Shown: one piece after another, positions 1 through 9,038 of the stretch
Numbering within the stretch: position 1 is the first letter of the stretch
How the letters are laid out: every line of letters begins with the position of its first letter
NCBI RefSeq assembly: GCF_018599245.1
Contig: NZ_JAHEVJ010000010.1
Coordinates: forward strand, 62,001 to 126,000
Length of the DNA stretch: 64,000 bases
Origin: Aliiroseovarius lamellibrachiae
GTDB lineage: Bacteria; Pseudomonadota; Alphaproteobacteria; Rhodobacterales; Rhodobacteraceae
Direction: 5' to 3'
The notes under the pieces: model-generated
Databases searched by the model: none
The model's input: the letters and a program-made list of their open reading frames with translations, nothing else
What the model was told of the DNA's origin: nothing
Made by a program: the position numbers and the translations under genes

Positions 1-149
1 GCCACCTTTTCACTGTTCACCCGCAGATGCCCGCCCGTGATCAGCTTGGTCGCCAGCCCACGCGTTTTGAAAAACCGTGCATGCCACAACCATTTATCAG
101 CCCGCATTTTGGGGGCCGCAACGCCGCCCCCAAGTTTCTTTTCCGCCAC
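1..149 (-). CDS. S4-domain RNA-binding protein, N-terminal part
   Basis: The first 49 residues of a gene whose 3' end lies outside the window. The start is a GTG immediately after the helicase stop codon; an internal ATG at 107-105 is an alternative start. From about residue 15 the sequence (MRADKWLWHARFFKTRGLA, then GGHLRVN) is the opening of an S4 domain, as in Hsp15-like heat-shock proteins that bind structured RNA. It follows the helicase gene with no gap, so the two are very probably co-transcribed and translationally coupled. The exact target RNA cannot be told from this fragment. Confidence 0.85.
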   Translation of the reverse strand, partial: MAEKKLGGGVAAPKMRADKWLWHARFFKTRGLATKLITGGHLRVNSEKV

Positions 150-3080
150 TTATTTTTTGTCCTTCAGCGCAAGGAGCGCCGCAAACGGATTGTCTGGATC
201 AATGGCCTTGGCCTTGCCCTTATGCGCCGGACCAGAGCTGTAGGTCTTGGGTTTATTGTCGCGTTGCGGCGGCTTGCCCCCACGGCGCGGACCACCCTTT
301 GGCCCACCTTTGCCACGCGGAGAATCCCCGTCACGGCGCGACCTGCCCCCCTGAGGCTTGCGCTCGCCACGGGTCCCATCGGCGGTGGCTTCGCGGTTTT
401 CACCACGTTGTCCACCGCGTTGCCCGCCCCCTTGGCGGCGGTTAAAACCACCCCAAGTGAAGGTAAAGAAGACCTCCATCTCTGGCGCCTCTTTTGCTGA
501 TCCCTCTTCATCCGACGCAGAAGGAGCTTTTGCTGCCGTGTCGGCGGCACCCTCTGTGGCACTTGCATCAGCAGGAGCCTCAGAAACGTCTGACGCATCG
601 GTTTGGGTGTCATCCGCTGGTGTTACATCGGCAGCCGGGGCTGCGTCAGCGGCCGGTGCAATTGCCGCGTCACCTGCGACTTCAGCTTTCACCTTCACCC
701 GCTCGCCTTGCACAGACTTATAGCCAAGCCCTTGCATCAAATCGGCAAATTGTTCCAGCGTCATACCTGTGATTGACAGCATATCCGCCTTGGCTTCAAA
801 TCCACCGCGACTGTCTTCGGTGCGCAACTGATCGGCCAAGCGTTCCAACATATCGATGCGAATCGCGCGGGTGCCGGATGGGCGATAGCCCGACAACAGA
901 TAGGCCGATGGATCGACGGCTTCGATCACAGGAATGGTCACAAGCCCCGCGGGGGGCGCTTCGGGAAATTCCTGCAAATCCGTCCAAAGCGAATGCAGCA
1001 CAAGGCGCAAACGGGTCGGTGCGGGCTTTAGCAGCAGCGGCATAAAGATTGTGAACTGACCGAAACGGACACCGTGTTTGCGCAGCGCACCACGGGCCTC
1101 TTGATCCAAATCCTTGACCTCAGCGGCGACTTTATCGCGCGCAATGATGCCCAGCTCTTCGACCAACCGAAACGCAAAACCGCGCGCCATACCGGTCAGC
1201 GCGTCGTCTTTTTGCATATTGGTCAGCGGTTCAAACAACGCCGCCACCTTGCGGTCAATGAAATGCTGCAAGCGACGCGTCACTTTCTCAGCAACATCTT
1301 CACCCGCCTCATCGTCAACAAACGCGGTCACGCGCGGGCGCATCACATCGTCGCCTTTGACCAGCTTGCCCACCGCATGTTCGCCCCACATCAGACCGCC
1401 CTGCTCGGTAAAGTCCAGCTCGGTATCGGGTGCATTATAGAACCGGTCCGCCCGCAGGTGGAATTCCGGCGCCAGCGCCTTTAGGCCCGCTGCGCGCAGC
1501 GTTTTGGCCTCTTCCGGGCTTTGCGAGGCATCCTGGCTAAACCGGAACCCCTCAAGACGACCAACCAGTTGGCCCTCTACAGTCACTTCACCCTTGTCAT
1601 TCACGTCAGCCACGAGGCTCTCCTTCTGCTTCAACCGGCGCAAAAGCACAGATGTGCGCCGATCAACAAATCTTTGGGTCAATGCATTGTGTAATGCATC
1701 CGACAGGCGGTCTTCTACAGCACGCGTGGCCCCGCGCCAATGGGCAACATCACGTAACCAATCGCGGCGTTGCGCCACATAGGTCCAGGTGCGGATAAAA
1801 GCCAGGCGTTTTGACAATGTATCAATGTCGCCGTCGCTGCGATCAATGCGTTTAATCTGCCGGGCAAACCAATCTTCGCGGATCTCGCCATGTTGGTGCA
1901 AATCGTTAAAAAGCGAGGTCACAAGACCTGCGTGTTCACCGTGGCTGATGCCCCTAAAATCAGGCAGGCGGCACACCTCCCACAACAGTTTGGTCGAAGC
2001 GCCATCCGTGGCCCGCGCCATCACCTCTGCGTCCGCAGTCAGCGATTTCAGCGCAATCAGGTCATCGGCGTCCCGGGCGCGGGTCAAATGTTCATTCTGA
2101 CTTGTTGCTTCCAGCGACCGGATCAGCGCCTCTGGCGTGCCAAATTGCAGATCGGCATTGCGCCACATCAGCTTTCTCTGCGGCGTGAAACTGTGGTTCA
2201 TAATCGCTTCGGCCACCTCATCAGGCAGCGGCGGTGCTTCGCCGGTTACACCAAAAGAGCCGTGGTTCATATGGCGCCCCGCACGCCCGGCGATCTGGGC
2301 GAGTTCATGTGGGAACAAGGGGCGCATCCGTCGACCGTCAAATTTCTCGAGCGCCGAAAACGCCACATGGTTGATATCGAGGTTCAGCCCCATCCCGATT
2401 GCATCGGTCGCAATCAGGTAATCCACATCCCCGTTTTGGTACATTTCAACCTGCGCGTTGCGCGTGCGCGGGCTAAGCGCGCCCATCACCACAGCCACGC
2501 CCCCCTTTTGGCGGCGCATCAGTTCGGCGACAGCGTAAAGATTATCAACCGAGAACCCAACAATCGCGGAACGCCCCGGCATCCGGCTGATCTTTTTTGA
2601 CCCGCCATACACCAGTTCGGAAAAACGCTCGCGGTGAATAAATTCGACCTTTGGAACCAGCGCGGAAATCACACCGCGCATGGTGTCTGACCCCAAAAAC
2701 AACGTCTCGTGGGTGCCACGCATATGCAGCAAACGGTCGGTGAACACATGGCCGCGTTCGGGGTCACATGCCAGTTGGATCTCATCAATGGCGACAAAAT
2801 CAGTGCCCATGCCCGGCGGCATCGCCTCGACCGTGCAGACCCAATATTGCGCACGGTCCGGCACGATACGTTCCTCGCCCGTAACCAGCGCGACCGCATT
2901 GGGACCCCGGATCGCAACCAATTTGTCATAGACCTCACGCGCCAAAAGGCGCAGCGGCAGGCCGATCACCCCGGTGCGATAGCCCAGCATCCGTTCCAGC
3001 GCATAATGGGTTTTTCCCGTATTGGTCGGCCCAAGAACCGCTGTGATCCGCGTGCCTGCACGCGCCGTATCGGATACCAT
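150..3080 (-). CDS. SUV3-like superfamily 2 RNA helicase with basic Gly/Arg tail
   Basis: ATP-dependent helicase of the SUV3 type, the bacterial relatives of the mitochondrial degradosome helicase. Visible motifs: Walker A GPTNTGKT (residues 17-24), DEIQ in place of DEAD (99-102), a motif V region ATDAIGMGLNLD (about 224-235) and motif VI QIAGRAGR (262-269). The middle is helical. After about residue 810 an Ala/Asp-rich linker leads to a Gly/Arg/Lys-rich tail (about 875-960) that probably binds RNA. At 976 residues it is longer than mitochondrial SUV3 because of this tail. It abuts the S4 gene downstream. An RNA-remodelling role is inferred from family; the substrate is unknown. Confidence 0.9.
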   Translation of the reverse strand: MVSDTARAGTRITAVLGPTNTGKTHYALERMLGYRTGVIGLPLRLLAREVYDKLVAIRGPNAVALVTGEERIVPDRAQYWVCTVEAMPPGMGTDFVAIDEIQLACDPERGHVFTDRLLHMRGTHETLFLGSDTMRGVISALVPKVEFIHRERFSELVYGGSKKISRMPGRSAIVGFSVDNLYAVAELMRRQKGGVAVVMGALSPRTRNAQVEMYQNGDVDYLIATDAIGMGLNLDINHVAFSALEKFDGRRMRPLFPHELAQIAGRAGRHMNHGSFGVTGEAPPLPDEVAEAIMNHSFTPQRKLMWRNADLQFGTPEALIRSLEATSQNEHLTRARDADDLIALKSLTADAEVMARATDGASTKLLWEVCRLPDFRGISHGEHAGLVTSLFNDLHQHGEIREDWFARQIKRIDRSDGDIDTLSKRLAFIRTWTYVAQRRDWLRDVAHWRGATRAVEDRLSDALHNALTQRFVDRRTSVLLRRLKQKESLVADVNDKGEVTVEGQLVGRLEGFRFSQDASQSPEEAKTLRAAGLKALAPEFHLRADRFYNAPDTELDFTEQGGLMWGEHAVGKLVKGDDVMRPRVTAFVDDEAGEDVAEKVTRRLQHFIDRKVAALFEPLTNMQKDDALTGMARGFAFRLVEELGIIARDKVAAEVKDLDQEARGALRKHGVRFGQFTIFMPLLLKPAPTRLRLVLHSLWTDLQEFPEAPPAGLVTIPVIEAVDPSAYLLSGYRPSGTRAIRIDMLERLADQLRTEDSRGGFEAKADMLSITGMTLEQFADLMQGLGYKSVQGERVKVKAEVAGDAAIAPAADAAPAADVTPADDTQTDASDVSEAPADASATEGAADTAAKAPSASDEEGSAKEAPEMEVFFTFTWGGFNRRQGGGQRGGQRGENREATADGTRGERKPQGGRSRRDGDSPRGKGGPKGGPRRGGKPPQRDNKPKTYSSGPAHKGKAKAIDPDNPFAALLALKDKK

Positions 3081-3111
3081 CGGTCTGCCCTATTTGCGGT
3101 TATGGTTCAGG

Positions 3112-3657
3112 TTAAAGATCGGTACTCAGCGCCGCACGCAACCGCGCCACCGCCTCTTTTACGTCTGGGCTTTGCGGATGTATAGCAAGGACTTGCTGAT
3201 ACGCAAAAAGGGCGCGCCTTGGGTCGCCCAACTCTTCCAGAATCACGCCTAGCCCCTCAATCGCCCCAAAATGACGCGGTTCAAGAGACAACGCATGAGC
3301 CAGATCATCAAGTGCGACCCCCAACCGCCCCGCCACAAACTGCGCAGTGGCGCGCGCGTGCCACCCTTCGGCGAAATTCGGCGCATGATCAGTGAGGGCC
3401 GAAAGGTGGTCCAGCGCCGCTTCGACATCGTCACGCTCCAACGCCTGTCTGCCACGTTGAAGCAACAGATCCATCGCATCAGAACCAGAGTGGGACCACC
3501 GGGTTTCAATCTCACGCTCCAGAACCTGCCAATTGCTGTCATCTGCCTGTTTTAACTGCGCTAAAAGCGAAGATAATTCATCGCGCGGTTCTGCACGTAC
3601 CGCACCAGATACGACAAGCGACACGACAATGATGCAAGAGAGGATGTGGTGTTTCAT
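3112..3657 (-). CDS. Exported tetratricopeptide-repeat protein
   Basis: A 181-residue protein with a signal peptide (hydrophobic residues about 5-20, likely cleavage after VRA near residue 22), so probably periplasmic. The mature part has about three TPR-like helical pairs (LLQRGRQALERDDVEAALDH, then WHARATAQFVAGRLGVALDD, then LGVILEELGDPRRALFAY). TPRs usually mediate protein contacts; no catalytic domain is seen. The reading frame extends 15 codons upstream, but the ATG before KHHILS gives a clean signal peptide and is preferred. It ends about 30 bases before the helicase gene on the same strand and may be in one transcript with it. Confidence 0.8.
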   Translation of the reverse strand: MKHHILSCIIVVSLVVSGAVRAEPRDELSSLLAQLKQADDSNWQVLEREIETRWSHSGSDAMDLLLQRGRQALERDDVEAALDHLSALTDHAPNFAEGWHARATAQFVAGRLGVALDDLAHALSLEPRHFGAIEGLGVILEELGDPRRALFAYQQVLAIHPQSPDVKEAVARLRAALSTDL

Positions 3658-3761
3658 ACCCAATCCTAACGCCAGCGCAGCCATGGCGGCAATGGGCATC
3701 ACATCACTCCCGTCAGGCGCGAGGTGTGAAATTTCCCATACGTCAATAAGTAGAATACCCG

Positions 3762-3777
3762 TTTACGTCCGCGTAAA
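3762..3777. promoter_or_regulatory. Palindromic operator candidate between TPR and SCP2 genes
   Basis: A perfect inverted repeat TTTACG-N4-CGTAAA lies in the divergent intergenic region, 62 bases before the SCP2 start. The shape recalls, from memory, operators of MerR-family fatty-acid/branched-chain regulators such as LiuR, which would suit a lipid-binding product; this assignment is inference. Confidence 0.45.
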
Positions 3778-3838
3778 GCATGCGTTAGCATTCTGCACCT
3801 ACACATCGCCCAATCTGGGCCTAACAGGAGGACGACAC

Positions 3839-4129
3839 GTGAGCGACGTGATCACCGCGGCAGTGGCCGCATTGAATGAAAAAATGTCAGGTGGATTTGA
3901 TGCAGGATCCGCAAAATTCGTGATCGAAGGCGAAGGCGGCATTGTCGTGGATGGCGATGGCGCCCGCGCAAGCGACGACGACGCCGACGTGACCCTGACT
4001 GCGGCGCCTGACGTGTTCGAAGATATGATGGCCGGAAATCTGAACCCGACCACTGCCTTTATGACCGGTAAACTGACCGTCGAAGGCAACATGGGCCTGG
4101 CGATGCAGTTGGGGGCCGTTTTGGGATAA
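3839..4129 (+). CDS. SCP2 sterol-binding domain protein
   Basis: A 96-residue single-domain SCP2-type lipid-binding protein. It has the expected layout: an N-terminal helix, a strand with FVIEGEGGIVVDGDGA, DADVTLTAAPDVFEDMMAGNLNP and a closing helix TAFMTGKLTVEGNMGLAMQLGAVLG, all typical of SCP2. The frame is open much further upstream, but the GTG at 3839 follows a strong ribosome site (AGGAGG, about 8 bases upstream) and matches the family length. The hydrolase gene starts 33 bases downstream, suggesting a two-gene lipid-related unit. Which lipid it binds cannot be told. Confidence 0.88.
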   Translation: MSDVITAAVAALNEKMSGGFDAGSAKFVIEGEGGIVVDGDGARASDDDADVTLTAAPDVFEDMMAGNLNPTTAFMTGKLTVEGNMGLAMQLGAVLG

Positions 4130-4162
4130 CCCCCCGAACAATCTTATGAAAAACGACGAAAA

Positions 4163-5152
4163 GTGACCAAAATGCAAGATGCCCCACTATTTCATGAAAT
4201 CACCAAAGGCCCTGACACCGGCAAGGCCTATTGGGTGACCGCGTCTGATGGGGTGCGCTTGCGCATGGGGCACTGGCCGAACTCAAGCAACGGGGCGGAT
4301 CCATCCTCCCCGTCGCGCGGCACCATTTTACTCTTTCCCGGCCGCACGGAATATATCGAGAAATATGGGCTGATCGCGTCGGATCTTTGCGCGCTTGGCT
4401 ACCATGTCCTGACCGCCGACTGGCGCGGGCAAGGGTTGGCCGATCGCCCTGATCAAGAACGCGTGCTGGGGCATGTGGGGCACTTTGACGAGTATCAGCT
4501 TGATGTGGACGCGATGGTTGATCTAGGCCGCAAGCTGAACTTACCCGAGCCATGGACGGTGTTGGGACATTCCATGGGCGGCTGTATTGGCCTGCGCTCG
4601 TTGTATAATGGGCTCCCGGTGAAATCTGCGATTTTTTCGGCGCCCATGTGGGGCATTTCCATGGCCCCGCCCTTGCGCCCCATTGCCTGGAGCCTGGCTT
4701 GGGCGCTCCATAAAACACCCTTGGCAACCTCTCTCTGTCCCGGCACCAAACGCGAAACCTATCTGTCGATTTCCCCATTTGAAGACAATATGTTAACCAC
4801 TGATCCCGAGATGTATGCCTATATGGCGGATCAGGCCAAGGCCCATCCCGAACTGACCTTGGGTGGGCCAACTGTCGGCTGGCTTTATGCCGCGCTGCGC
4901 GAGACACAGGACCTGATGTCCCGCCCCGCCCCAGCCACGCCAGCGGTGAGCTTTTTAGGCACGCAAGAACGCATCGTGCAACCCGGCCCAATCCACAACC
5001 ACATGGCAAAATGGTCCAATGGCGAGCTGGTTTTGGTGCCCGGAGCAGAGCATGAAGTTTTGATGGAATCCCGTGACATTCGCCAACGGGTCTATGACGC
5101 ATTGGACCGTCTGGAAACCGACATCCCAACGGCCGACCCGGTGTCCGCATAG
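4163..5152 (+). CDS. Alpha/beta hydrolase, lysophospholipase-like
   Basis: A 329-residue serine hydrolase of the monoacylglycerol lipase/lysophospholipase (PldB) group. The nucleophile elbow GHSMGG places the catalytic Ser at residue 137; an oxyanion-side motif FPGRTEYIEKYG is at 58-69, and the catalytic His is likely in PGAEHEVL (His 297). No signal peptide, so cytoplasmic or membrane-associated. Starts with GTG; an ATG at 4172 is an equally plausible start because neither has a strong ribosome site. It follows the SCP2 gene by 33 bases and converges on pgi with a gap of only 15 bases. Confidence 0.85.
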   Translation: MTKMQDAPLFHEITKGPDTGKAYWVTASDGVRLRMGHWPNSSNGADPSSPSRGTILLFPGRTEYIEKYGLIASDLCALGYHVLTADWRGQGLADRPDQERVLGHVGHFDEYQLDVDAMVDLGRKLNLPEPWTVLGHSMGGCIGLRSLYNGLPVKSAIFSAPMWGISMAPPLRPIAWSLAWALHKTPLATSLCPGTKRETYLSISPFEDNMLTTDPEMYAYMADQAKAHPELTLGGPTVGWLYAALRETQDLMSRPAPATPAVSFLGTQERIVQPGPIHNHMAKWSNGELVLVPGAEHEVLMESRDIRQRVYDALDRLETDIPTADPVSA

Positions 5153-5167
5153 CCCTTTGGACAGGAT

Positions 5168-6772
5168 TTACGTTAAATAATCAACAAGTTGCTGGGTAGA
5201 CCCATCAAGATCTGCTGGGGACGCTTCGCCGTTCAGGACCGGCTCTAATGCGGTTGCCAAAACCTTGCCCAATTCGACGCCCCATTGGTCAAAGGAATTG
5301 ATCCCAAGGATCACCCCCTCAACAAACACGCGATGCTCGTAAAGCGCCACAATCTGCCCCAACATCCGCGGGGTCAGCTTGTTGTAAAGCAATGTGGTCG
5401 AGGGACGATTGCCGGGAAAAACGCGGTGCGCAGCTTGGCGCTCCAACTCATCGCCCTTTAACCCGGCCTTCTCCATCAAATCACGCGCGACCTCAACCGA
5501 TCGCCCAACCATCAACGCCTGTGACTGCGCAAGGCAATTGGCGGCAAGCAGACGGTGTTGATGAGCCAGCTCAGGTTCATGCCCTTCGCGCGCCAACATA
5601 AATTCACACGGAACAATCTCCGTGCCCTGATGGATCAGCTGATAAAACGCATGCTGCCCATTGGTGCCGGGTTCGCCCCAGACAACCGGGCCTGACACAA
5701 CGGACAACGGCGTGCCGTCCATCGCAACCCGCTTGCCGTTGCTTTCCATTTCCAACTGTTGCAGATAGGCAGGAAGACGTACAAGCCTTTGATCATAAGG
5801 TAAAACTGCGCGGGTAGGATATCCACAAATCTGGTGATGCCACAGTCCAACCAGGGCCAGCATCAAGGGCATATTATCGCGCCCCTTGGCAGACCGGAAA
5901 TGGGTGTCCATCGCTCGCGCACCATCCAGCATGTCACCGAACCGATCAGGCCCAATTGCGATCATCAGTGACAGACCAATGGGCCCCCACATGGAATAAC
6001 GCCCGCCAACCCAGTCTTCGAACCCAAAGACCCGCTCGCGCGCGATGCCCCATTCGCCGGTCTTTTCTTCGTTAGAGGACAAGGCCACAAAATGCAGCCC
6101 CGCCGCCGCCTCGCCCACCTGCGCCGCAATCCATTTGCGTGCAGTTTCGGCGTTGGTCATGGTTTCAATTGTCGTGAATGTTTTTGACGCCACAATGACC
6201 AGCGTGTCAGCCGGGTTCAAACCCGCCAATGTGTCGGCAATATGCGCGCCGTCGACATTAGAAACAAAATGCACACGCGGGCCGTCATGGTAGGGTGACA
6301 AAGCACGAACCGCCATAGCGGGACCCAAATCAGATCCGCCAATGCCGATATTCACCACATCCGTGAAACGCCCGCCCGACGGCGTGCGCACCTGCCCTTT
6401 TCGCAGCCGAACGGCAAAATCCCCCATCCGCTTCAGGCTGTCTTGCACGCCAGGGATCACATCTTTGCCCTCGACGATAATCTTTCGCGCGGTTGATGCC
6501 CGAAGAGCCGTGTGCAACACCGCGCGCCCTTCGGTTTCGTTGATCGCCTCGCCTGAGAACATCGCCTCTAGCCGGTCGGTCAACCCCGCCTTTTGCGCCA
6601 AGTCCAACAGCAGCGTGACAGCCCGATCATCCAGCGTGGTTTTCGACCAGTCAAAGAGCATATTTTCCGCTTGGGTGGAAAACGCCCCTGCCCGCTTTGG
6701 ATCCTCAAATAAATCCTCGATACGGCGGGGTTGAATATCGGCCCAATGTGCGGCCAGCGTTTCAAAACTCAT
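5168..6772 (-). CDS. pgi: Glucose-6-phosphate isomerase
   Basis: Interconverts glucose-6-phosphate and fructose-6-phosphate in the cytoplasm. The 534-residue length and the PGI signatures are clear: [31 protein letters not shown], and the C-terminal region with DQWGVELGK. It is the last gene of the zwf-pgl-pgi unit, starting 7 bases after pgl, and so is likely transcribed with it. Having pgi here lets fructose-6-phosphate cycle back to the oxidative branch. Confidence 0.97.
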   Translation of the reverse strand: MSFETLAAHWADIQPRRIEDLFEDPKRAGAFSTQAENMLFDWSKTTLDDRAVTLLLDLAQKAGLTDRLEAMFSGEAINETEGRAVLHTALRASTARKIIVEGKDVIPGVQDSLKRMGDFAVRLRKGQVRTPSGGRFTDVVNIGIGGSDLGPAMAVRALSPYHDGPRVHFVSNVDGAHIADTLAGLNPADTLVIVASKTFTTIETMTNAETARKWIAAQVGEAAAGLHFVALSSNEEKTGEWGIARERVFGFEDWVGGRYSMWGPIGLSLMIAIGPDRFGDMLDGARAMDTHFRSAKGRDNMPLMLALVGLWHHQICGYPTRAVLPYDQRLVRLPAYLQQLEMESNGKRVAMDGTPLSVVSGPVVWGEPGTNGQHAFYQLIHQGTEIVPCEFMLAREGHEPELAHQHRLLAANCLAQSQALMVGRSVEVARDLMEKAGLKGDELERQAAHRVFPGNRPSTTLLYNKLTPRMLGQIVALYEHRVFVEGVILGINSFDQWGVELGKVLATALEPVLNGEASPADLDGSTQQLVDYLT

Positions 6773-6779
6773 ATTTTCC

Positions 6780-7454
6780 TCATTCCGCCCAATGGACGTT
6801 CATGTCTTGCAGCACCGCCTTGACCGGCGCGTCCTGCGCGTCATCGGCCTCAAGTGCGCCGGCCAGGGCGGCTCGTTTTGCGGCCCCTTTTATCACAAGA
6901 TGTTTGCTCAGCGCGGAATTGATCGCCCGTGCGCTCAACGTCACCCGAGGCTCGCCCGCGCCTTCGGCTTGCATGGACAGCACCGCTGGCGCGTTGCGCG
7001 ACAACGCTTTGGTCAGATTGTCCGCGCCCGGAAACAGGCTGGCCGTGTGCATGTCTTCGCCCATGCCAAGCAAAACCACCGACAGGGGCAATTTCGCCTC
7101 AACCCCTTGGGACAGCGTGGTTAAAGCCGCATCGTCCAACGGTCCAGCCCGATAAAGCGGCACCAGATTGGCCGCCGCCGCGCGGTTGGTCAAAAGCCGT
7201 TTCCGCAGTAAAGCGGTGTTCGAACGCGGATTGCTTTCAGGCACCCAACGCTCATCGGTCAGCATCACATTCACCCGCGCCCAATCCAGGTCAGCGGCGC
7301 AAAGCGCGTCAAAAACCGGCCCCGGCGTGGTGCCCCCCGGCACCGCCAGGCTCGCGGTTTTACTGTGATCAAGAACGGACACCAATTCAGAGGCGATGAC
7401 ATCCGCGAGATCCAGCATCATCATGTCTTGGTCGGGATATTCTCTCAGGTTCAT
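6780..7454 (-). CDS. pgl: 6-phosphogluconolactonase
   Basis: Hydrolyses 6-phosphogluconolactone, the product of Zwf, to 6-phosphogluconate. The protein has 224 residues and the GlcN6P isomerase/6PGL fold, with [17 protein letters not shown] near residue 37 (sugar-phosphate loop), MLTDERWVP and [17 protein letters not shown] (the [14 protein letters not shown] motif of the family, here with [12 protein letters not shown]). Its start codon overlaps the end of zwf by 4 bases, a sign of translational coupling, and it lies directly upstream of pgi. Confidence 0.95.
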   Translation of the reverse strand: MNLREYPDQDMMMLDLADVIASELVSVLDHSKTASLAVPGGTTPGPVFDALCAADLDWARVNVMLTDERWVPESNPRSNTALLRKRLLTNRAAAANLVPLYRAGPLDDAALTTLSQGVEAKLPLSVVLLGMGEDMHTASLFPGADNLTKALSRNAPAVLSMQAEGAGEPRVTLSARAINSALSKHLVIKGAAKRAALAGALEADDAQDAPVKAVLQDMNVHWAE

Positions 7455-8905
7455 TCGCGCAACTCCCGCCAGCGACGGCCATCTTTATGCAACAACATCA
7501 ACGCCTCTTCTGGCCCCGATGAAAACGCGTCATAGCCATGGGGTGTGTCGCGCCGGTCTTGCCAGCCTTCGATGATCGGATCTGTCCACGCCCATGCGGC
7601 CTCGACCTCATCCCCGCGCATAAACAGCGTCTGGTTGCCACGGATCACATCCATGATCAGCCGTTCATAGGCGTCTGGCACGTCGGCGACCTCTTCCCCA
7701 AGGGCTTCGGCAAAGGTCATATCCAGCGGCACGTCGATCAGACGCATGCCCCCCGGCCCCGGTTCTTTGATCGTCACCTTCAGATCCATGCCTTCGTTCG
7801 GTTGCAGGCGAATCGAAAGTTCATTTGCCGTCTGGCCGGTGTCCTCTTCAAAAATCGAATGGGGAGGTTCTTTAAAGCGCACCACAATTTCGGACATGCG
7901 CGCGCGCAGACGTTTTCCGGTGCGCAGGTAAAACGGCGTGCCGTTCCATCGCCAGTTTGAGATATGCAGCTTCATCGCCACAAAGCTCTCGGTCTGGCTG
8001 TCCGTCGCCTCGGCATCCTGAATATAGGACGCGATGTCATCGTTTCCGCGATACTGTCCGCGCACCAGATCGTCCGGCTCGACCGGGTCCAACGCCCTGA
8101 TGACTTTTAACTTTTCATCGCGCACCGCGTCGGGATCAAATTTTGATGGCGGTTCCATCGCGGTGAGGCACAACAGCTGCATCAAATGGTTTTGAACCAT
8201 ATCCCGCATCGCCCCTGAGCGGTCATAATAGGCGCCCCGCCCGGCCACACCAACGGTTTCGGCCACGGTGATCTGGATATGATCCACATATTGCGCGTTC
8301 CAAAGCGGTTCAAACAACATATTTCCAAAGCGCAGCGCCATCAGGTTCTGCACCGTTTCTTTCCCCAGATAATGATCGATCCGATAAATCTGATGTTCGG
8401 TGAAATGCTGTGCCAAAGTGGCATTGAGGTCGCGCGCACTGTCCAAATCATGGCCAAAGGGTTTTTCCACAACAATGCGTGCTTCATCACCGGCGATTGC
8501 GTTTGATTTCAGGCGCTCAGCAATGGGGCCAAACAGACTCGGGCCAACGGAAAAGTAAAACGCCTGAACCACATCCGGGCGCATCAGCCCCGCAAGATCG
8601 CCCCACCCTTGATCCCCCAACGCATCCACCGCCACATAAGACAGGCTGTCGAGAAAGGGGGTCAGGATTTTGGGGTCACATTTCTGTTTCGGCACGAATT
8701 CCCGCACCGATTGTTCCACGAAATCGCGAAATTCCTTGGTGGTCATATCAGAACGCGCCGCACCGATGATGCGCGCGTCAGGTGGAATTTGCCCATGTTT
8801 GAAGCGCCGGTACAAACCGGGCAGGATCTTGCGGCGGGCCAGATCCCCGGTCCCCCCGAAGATCACCAAATCAAAAGGGTCTACTGGAATGACACGCGAA
8901 GCCAT
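7451..8905 (-). CDS. zwf: Glucose-6-phosphate 1-dehydrogenase
   Basis: First enzyme of the pentose-phosphate and Entner-Doudoroff pathways, oxidising glucose-6-phosphate with NAD(P)+. The 484-residue product has the dinucleotide loop GGTGDLARRKILPGLY near the N-terminus and the substrate-binding motif RIDHYLGKETVQN. The frame extends to an ATG four codons earlier, but the GGAGAG within those codons is a good ribosome site for the ATG before ASRVIP, which I chose. It heads the zwf-pgl-pgi operon; a perfect 12-base palindrome lies just upstream. Confidence 0.97.
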   Translation of the reverse strand: MASRVIPVDPFDLVIFGGTGDLARRKILPGLYRRFKHGQIPPDARIIGAARSDMTTKEFRDFVEQSVREFVPKQKCDPKILTPFLDSLSYVAVDALGDQGWGDLAGLMRPDVVQAFYFSVGPSLFGPIAERLKSNAIAGDEARIVVEKPFGHDLDSARDLNATLAQHFTEHQIYRIDHYLGKETVQNLMALRFGNMLFEPLWNAQYVDHIQITVAETVGVAGRGAYYDRSGAMRDMVQNHLMQLLCLTAMEPPSKFDPDAVRDEKLKVIRALDPVEPDDLVRGQYRGNDDIASYIQDAEATDSQTESFVAMKLHISNWRWNGTPFYLRTGKRLRARMSEIVVRFKEPPHSIFEEDTGQTANELSIRLQPNEGMDLKVTIKEPGPGGMRLIDVPLDMTFAEALGEEVADVPDAYERLIMDVIRGNQTLFMRGDEVEAAWAWTDPIIEGWQDRRDTPHGYDAFSSGPEEALMLLHKDGRRWRELRE

Positions 8906-8922
8906 GGTTCTCTCCATTTGAT

Positions 8923-8934
8923 GTTAGCGCTAAC
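8923..8934. promoter_or_regulatory. LacI-type operator upstream of zwf
   Basis: GTTAGCGCTAAC is a perfect 12-base palindrome 18 bases before the zwf start codon. The centre AGCGCT flanked by TTA/TAA is typical of LacI-family sugar regulators. Its place in the leader of the zwf-pgl-pgi operon fits repression in the absence of sugar. The cognate regulator is not in the window. Confidence 0.6.
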
Positions 8935-9038
8935 GCTTCCTGTTGCCCGCGTACTTACCCCACCGCGCAATCAAAGTCTAGCATAGCTTTGGACGGGCAA
9001 AGGATCAAACCCCCGCCCTCCATTTTAACGTATATATA

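Noticed and set aside
1890-2600. 236-residue open frame antisense to the helicase gene
   Set aside because: Shadow of the helicase motifs.
4200-5150. 316-residue open frame antisense to the hydrolase gene
   Set aside because: It shadows a clear alpha/beta hydrolase on the other strand; it has no domain and no ribosome site.
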